Of a stretch of DNA of 9,529 bases, positions 5,903 through 9,529 are shown piece by piece; the first letter of the stretch is position 1; every line of letters starts with the position of its first letter. The notes under the pieces are model-generated. The model was not told the origin of the DNA and searched no databases. It worked only from the letters and a program-made list of their open reading frames with translations. Position numbers and translations under genes: made by a program. The stretch is from an uncultured Clostridia bacterium (GTDB taxonomy: Bacteria > Bacillota > Clostridia > Oscillospirales > Acutalibacteraceae). The DNA is taken from positions 1-9,529 of the forward strand of contig CALYNN010000049.1 in the NCBI GenBank assembly GCA_945221685.1, in the 5' to 3' direction.

Positions 5903-6997
5903 GTGGATAATTATTCTATAAGTCTTCCAAGCTACACAATAGGTGAAAAGGCATACGAAGAAATAGAAAAAATATGCTCGCCCTTTGGCAGTAAAATAGT
6001 TTGTATCGGCGGAAAAACCGCAATCAGCAAGGTTAAGAATTTAATAGACGAAGCGTTAAAAGAAACAAAGCTAAACATACTTGATTATATTTGGTACGGC
6101 GGCGAAGCAAGCTATGAAAATGTTGAGGCTTTGCTTAAAAATGAAGCGGTGACAGAAGCCGATATGATTTTCGGAATCGGCGGTGGCAAGGCGCTTGACA
6201 CTGCAAAGGCAGTGGCGTACAAGGCAGGAAAGCCTATTTTTACCTTTCCCACAATAGCCTCTAACTGTGCGGCTACAACGGCGGTATCAATTATGTATAA
6301 CGCAGACGGCAGTTTTAAGGAGCCGTATTTTTTTGAAGCTCCCGCAAAGCACTGCTTCATTTGCACTCCCGTAATTACCGCATCCCCTGCAAGATATTTT
6401 TGGGCAGGCATGGGAGATACCTACGCTAAATACTTCGAGGCGGAAATGAGCAGTCGCGGTGAGGATTTAATCTACTACCACGAATTAGGCGTTACAGTCA
6501 GTCAAATGTGCCTGCATCCTTTGTTGAAATACGGCAAAAAGGCTTTAGAGGATTTTGAAGCCGGAATTGCAGGCTTTGAAGCAGAGCAGGCTGTTCTGGC
6601 TGTTGTTGTTACAACCGGAATTGCCTCTATATTGCTGACGGCAGAGCATATTATTGACTACAACACAGGACTTGCTCACGCAGTATTTTACGCTCTAACC
6701 TCTTATCCGCATATAGAGGAAAGGCATTTACACGGTGAGGTTGTTGCATTCGGTGTGCTTATACTCCTGCTGCTTGACGGTAACAAGGAAATGTTTAAAA
6801 GGATATATGATTTTAACAAATCCGTAGCATTGCCCACCTGCCTTGCAGATATTGAAATGAGCGCAGACGACCTAAAGGATTTGGTGCCTAAGGTTTGTGC
6901 AATGAAGGACATTGACCACAATCCGTACAAGATTACCGAAAATATGGTATTTGAAGCTTTTGAAAGGCTTGAAAAATATAACAAAGAAAATATTTAA
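5903..6997 (+). CDS. Iron-containing alcohol dehydrogenase, glycerol dehydrogenase-like
   Basis: A cytosolic NAD(P)-dependent, metal-using dehydrogenase of 364 residues, the usual size of the GldA group. The N-terminal Rossmann half has the dinucleotide motif GGGKALDTAKA (93-103) and TFPTIASNCAATT (114-126). The C-terminal helical half holds the metal ligands: Asp172 in GMGDTYAKYFE, His259 in GLAHAVFYAL and His277 in HLHGEV, spaced as in glycerol dehydrogenases. The start is GTG at 5903, 8 nt after AGGAG; no better ATG lies nearby. It is the first gene behind the consensus promoter and is followed 12 nt later by an ABC importer lipoprotein with an AAGGAGG site, so it is co-transcribed with the transporter. 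The true substrate (glycerol, another polyol, a hydroxyketone or an aldehyde) cannot be read; several homologous subgroups differ in substrate. Confidence 0.9.
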   Translation: MDNYSISLPSYTIGEKAYEEIEKICSPFGSKIVCIGGKTAISKVKNLIDEALKETKLNILDYIWYGGEASYENVEALLKNEAVTEADMIFGIGGGKALDTAKAVAYKAGKPIFTFPTIASNCAATTAVSIMYNADGSFKEPYFFEAPAKHCFICTPVITASPARYFWAGMGDTYAKYFEAEMSSRGEDLIYYHELGVTVSQMCLHPLLKYGKKALEDFEAGIAGFEAEQAVLAVVVTTGIASILLTAEHIIDYNTGLAHAVFYALTSYPHIEERHLHGEVVAFGVLILLLLDGNKEMFKRIYDFNKSVALPTCLADIEMSADDLKDLVPKVCAMKDIDHNPYKITENMVFEAFERLEKYNKENI

Positions 6998-7009
6998 GGA
7001 GGAAGAATT

Positions 7010-8023
7010 ATGAAAAAATCAATCAAAGGAATTATTGCTGTTTTAATGGCTATTGTCATTACAGCCGCTTGCTTTGCAGGCTGCTCAAAGAACGATGGCG
7101 ACAGCAACGAGACAGACGGTAAAAATGTTAAATTTGCAATCGTTGTTCAGACGGGAGCCAACGGCGCCTTTGTTGATATGAAGGACGGCATTATTGCAAA
7201 GCTTCAGTCAAGCGGCTATGAGAATGCGCAGTTTGATTACAAGGACGCACAGGGCGACCCCTCTGCTCTTTCAACCATTTGCAGTTCACTTGACGACGGA
7301 AGCTACGAAGCTATTTTCACCATCGGCACAGCCTGCACACAGGCAATGGTAAATCTTCAGTCGGAAACTCCCTGCTTCTTCTGCGCAGTATCTGCTCCTG
7401 TTGAAGCAAAGGTAATTACAGATATGGCTACACCCGACAAGAATGCAACCGGAACCTCAAACGCTATTCCTGTTTCCGAAATTATTGAAATGGGCTATAG
7501 CATTACTCCCGATGTTACAAAGTGGGGATTTGTATATTCAACCTCACAGGTTAACGCAGTAAACACAGTTGAATCTGCACAAAAGTATCTTGATTCAAAG
7601 GGTGTTAAATACGAATCTGCAACAGTTGAGACCTCTGCCGATGTTAAGAGCGCAACAGAAACTCTTATCGGCAACGGATGTGATGTTATATTCGTACCAA
7701 ATGACGCTATAGTTCAGGACGGCGTTGCCTCTCTTGCACAGGTTTGCGAGGAAGCTAAAATCCCAACCTACTGCTCATCTGCTACAACTGTTAACAGCGG
7801 CTGTCTTGCCACTCTTGCCATTGATGACAAGGGCATAGGCGAAAAGACTGCCGATAAATTCCTTGCATATATTGATAACGGCAAAGATATAACAAAGGTT
7901 CCGTCCGAGGTAGTAGGCATTGACGAATGCACCTTTAACAGCAAGGTTGCGGCTTCTCTCGATATCAACGAGCCGACACAGGATAAAATCGGTTATCCCA
8001 TTAACGCGGTTAACCCTCAATAA
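7010..8023 (+). CDS. ABC transporter substrate-binding lipoprotein, ABC_sub_bind (TrpX-like) family
   Basis: A 337-residue binding protein carried on the outer face of the membrane. Signal peptide: two lysines at 2-3, a hydrophobic stretch to about 20, then FAGC with lipidated Cys25, followed by a Ser/Asn/Asp/Glu-rich linker. From residue 40 (VKFAIVVQTG) it follows the periplasmic-binding type I fold of the PF04392 group. Visible are a first lobe with EAIFTIGTACTQAMV (about 99-113), a TGTSNAIP segment (142-149) and a second lobe with CDVIFVPNDAIVQ (224-236). Some relatives bind tryptophan or tyrosine; others bind unknown ligands. It forms an importer with the permease and ATPase that follow. 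A strong AAGGAGG site precedes the ATG. The link to a dehydrogenase hints at a ligand other than an aromatic amino acid, but that is inference. Confidence 0.9.
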   Translation: MKKSIKGIIAVLMAIVITAACFAGCSKNDGDSNETDGKNVKFAIVVQTGANGAFVDMKDGIIAKLQSSGYENAQFDYKDAQGDPSALSTICSSLDDGSYEAIFTIGTACTQAMVNLQSETPCFFCAVSAPVEAKVITDMATPDKNATGTSNAIPVSEIIEMGYSITPDVTKWGFVYSTSQVNAVNTVESAQKYLDSKGVKYESATVETSADVKSATETLIGNGCDVIFVPNDAIVQDGVASLAQVCEEAKIPTYCSSATTVNSGCLATLAIDDKGIGEKTADKFLAYIDNGKDITKVPSEVVGIDECTFNSKVAASLDINEPTQDKIGYPINAVNPQ

Positions 8024-8060
8024 TAAAAAATTATACTCTGATTATTACAGGAAATAAGCT

Positions 8061-8975
8061 ATGCAGGTCTATATTACAGCTATTGAGGAGGGCTTCCTTT
8101 ACGGACTGCTCGCACTCGGTATATATATTTCATTAAGAATACTGAATATTCCCGACTTAACCTCTGAGGGTAGCTTCGGCTTCGGTTCGGCGGCGGCGGC
8201 AATTGTTGCCGCTCAGGGTTTTACCTTTTTAAGCTTTATTGCGGCTTTTCTTGCAGGTGTTATTGCAGGTATTGTTACCGGTTTACTGCAAACCAAGCTA
8301 AAGGTGCATCCTGTGCTTGCAGGCATTATAACTATGAGTGGACTGTACTCAATTAACCTTATGGTGCGCGGCTCCTCTAACCTAAACTTTAACGAGCATT
8401 CGGCGTTTCAAAAGCTTTTCACAGCCTTGGGTATTTCGGGACTTAACAAAAAAATAGTAGGACTAATTGCGGCGGCGGCAGTATGTATTGCAGTTTTGAT
8501 TTTGGTAATTCTGTTTTTCAGGACTCATCTTGGTCTTTGCATAAGAGCCACCGGCGACAATGCGGATATGGTTAAGGCGTCATCAATAAATGTTGATTTT
8601 TCGCTGATTTTCGGTCTTGCCCTATCAAACGGACTTATTGCCCTATCAGGCGCATTGGTTTCTCACTATCTTGGATTAAGCGACCAAAGCTTTTCAAACG
8701 GTATGCTGATTTACGGCCTTGCAGCAGTTATTATCGGCGAGGCAATATTCGGCAAGCGAAGCGTTGCATTGGGATTAATCAGCGCAGTTGCAGGCTCGCT
8801 TGTTTACAAGGTTATTGTTGCTTTTGTTATTGATGTTTCGCTTTTCGGCAAAAACAGTGAAAACCTTATGAAGCTTACCTGTGCACTGATTGTTGCCATT
8901 ACCCTTATCATTCCGGAAATTAAAAAGCAAATTCAAAACGGAAGGATTAAAAAGGAGGCAAGGCGCAATGCTTGA
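8061..8975 (+). CDS. ABC transporter permease, LivH-like (BPD_transp_2 / TrpY-like) family
   Basis: A 304-residue integral membrane subunit with about 8-9 hydrophobic segments. It lacks a cleavable signal and starts directly with a helix after MQVYITAIEEG. The LISL-type early segment with PDLTSEGSFGFGSA (31-44) and the cytoplasmic coupling segment around Gly158-Val178 (IRATGDN, then MVKASSINV) are typical of PF02653 permeases that pair with ABC_sub_bind lipoproteins. The C-terminus is basic (KKQIQNGRIKKEARR). It is separated from the lipoprotein gene by 37 nt with a modest AGGAAA site and no terminator, and its last 8 nt overlap the ATPase gene. As the only permease seen, it probably works as a homodimer. 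Confidence 0.9.
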   Translation: MQVYITAIEEGFLYGLLALGIYISLRILNIPDLTSEGSFGFGSAAAAIVAAQGFTFLSFIAAFLAGVIAGIVTGLLQTKLKVHPVLAGIITMSGLYSINLMVRGSSNLNFNEHSAFQKLFTALGISGLNKKIVGLIAAAAVCIAVLILVILFFRTHLGLCIRATGDNADMVKASSINVDFSLIFGLALSNGLIALSGALVSHYLGLSDQSFSNGMLIYGLAAVIIGEAIFGKRSVALGLISAVAGSLVYKVIVAFVIDVSLFGKNSENLMKLTCALIVAITLIIPEIKKQIQNGRIKKEARRNA

Positions 8976-9492
8976 AATTACTAATGTTTCTAAAACCTTT
9001 GCAAAGGACACGGTTAACGAGCATAAGGCGCTTTCCAATGTTAACCTTACTCTGAAAAACGGAGAGTTCGTAACAATAGTGGGCTCAAACGGCGCAGGAA
9101 AATCCACTCTGTTTAATATGATTTGCGGAACTTATTTGCAGGATACAGGCAAAATTGTTCTTGACGGAGCCGATATTTCATTTATGCCCGAGCACAAAAG
9201 AGCAAGGCTTATAGGCAGGGTTTTTCAGGATCCTATGAAGGGCACTGCTCCCAATATGACTATTGAGGAAAATCTGGCTCTCGCCTACTCTCGCGCAGGC
9301 TCCGGTTTTTTTGCACAGGCAGTAGGAAAGAAGAAGCGTGAATTTTTCAGAGAAAGAGTAGCCGAATTCGGAATGGGACTTGAGGACCGAATGAAAACAA
9401 AAATCGGTTTGCTTTCAGGCGGACAGAGGCAGGTTGTTACCCTGCTTATGTGCACTATTGTTACCCCAAAGCTTTTGCTTCTTGACGAGCAT
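8968..9492 (+). CDS. ABC transporter ATP-binding protein, 3' end lost at the contig edge
   Basis: The cytosolic motor of the importer; 175 genuine residues are present of the usual 250 or so. Visible are Walker A GSNGAGKST (39-47), the Q-loop glutamine in VFQDP (Gln87), signature LSGGQ (149-153) and Walker B LLLLDE (169-174) followed by His175. Relatives continue with Thr-Ala-Ala-Leu-Asp after the His. Here the codon after His begins adapter sequence, so the frame, which stays open to the window end, adds a false tail (LYLIHISEPTRL). The ATG overlaps the permease stop by 8 nt and is preceded by AAAGGAGG at 8951-8958, 9 nt away. The genomic gene surely continues; nothing suggests a real truncation. 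Confidence 0.92.
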
Positions 9493-9529
9493 CTGTATCT
9501 TATACACATCTCCGAGCCCACGAGACTAG
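9493..9529 (+). other. Nextera (Tn5) transposase adapter read-through, not genomic
   Basis: From 9493 the sequence follows the Nextera mosaic end CTGTCTCTTATACACATCT with one mismatch (A at 9497), then continues exactly with the read-2 adapter part CCGAGCCCACGAGAC to 9526. The last three bases TAG would be the start of an index. The change occurs inside the conserved Walker B region of the ATPase, where protein homology breaks at the same place. The opposite strand of this end encodes SEMCIRYR, a variant of a known artefact peptide in databases. Confidence 0.97.

Noticed and set aside
8775..9107. Minus-strand 110-residue ORF across the permease/ATPase junction
   Set aside because: It is antisense to two clear genes with strong family motifs and has no ribosome site or recognisable domain.
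9285..9521. Minus-strand ORF starting MGSEMCIRYR
   Set aside because: Its start lies in the adapter and the rest is antisense to the ABC ATPase; the N-terminus is a variant of a well-known adapter artefact peptide.

Overview
The window looks like an accessory or metabolic stretch of a low-to-mid GC Gram-positive anaerobe, most likely a gut Clostridia member (Oscillospiraceae or a relative). The reasons are AT-rich intergenic DNA with strong AGGAGG-type ribosome binding sites, near-consensus sigma-A promoters, two lipoproteins, and an anaerobic sulfatase maturase very like the Clostridium perfringens enzyme. It also has a DUF3343 / cysteine-desulfurase pair of a type common in Clostridia. No rRNA, tRNA, CRISPR array, phage or transposase gene was seen. 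The right end is not genomic: the last 37 bases are Nextera transposase-adapter read-through, so this is an untrimmed end of a short-read assembly.

Left part, minus strand (9-5730). Two groups are read right to left. The first is an anaerobic sulfatase-maturase-type radical SAM/SPASM enzyme (4651-5730), followed 2 nt later by a lipoprotein with a transglutaminase-like fold that has lost its catalytic Cys and His (3749-4648). After an AT-rich gap with its own candidate promoter comes a GPH/MelB-type MFS transporter (1104-3656) with an unusual charged, coiled-coil-like C-terminal extension of about 310 residues. Two tandem copies of an identical 32-bp hairpin terminator follow it. The second group is a DUF3343 small protein (677-892) overlapping by ATGA a cysteine-desulfurase-family class V aminotransferase (9-680). 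The aminotransferase is cut by an in-frame TGA exactly at a conserved Gly, 9 bases from the window edge.

Divergent spacer (5731-5902). It carries a perfect TTGACA-17-TATAAT promoter for the rightward genes, a near-perfect 21-bp palindrome between that promoter and the GTG start, and two further inverted repeats on the leftward side. This looks like a regulated divergent control region.

Right part, plus strand (5903-9492). One tight operon encodes an iron-dependent alcohol/glycerol-dehydrogenase-like enzyme (GTG start). It continues with a complete-looking but truncated ABC importer: a TrpX-type (ABC_sub_bind) lipoprotein, a LivH-like permease and an ATPase cut at Walker B by the adapter. The layout suggests uptake of a small molecule together with a redox step on it or its product; the substrate cannot be read from sequence. 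The oddest biology is the pseudo-transglutaminase lipoprotein coupled to the maturase, and the MFS carrier with the long tail. The firmest observation is the adapter contamination.
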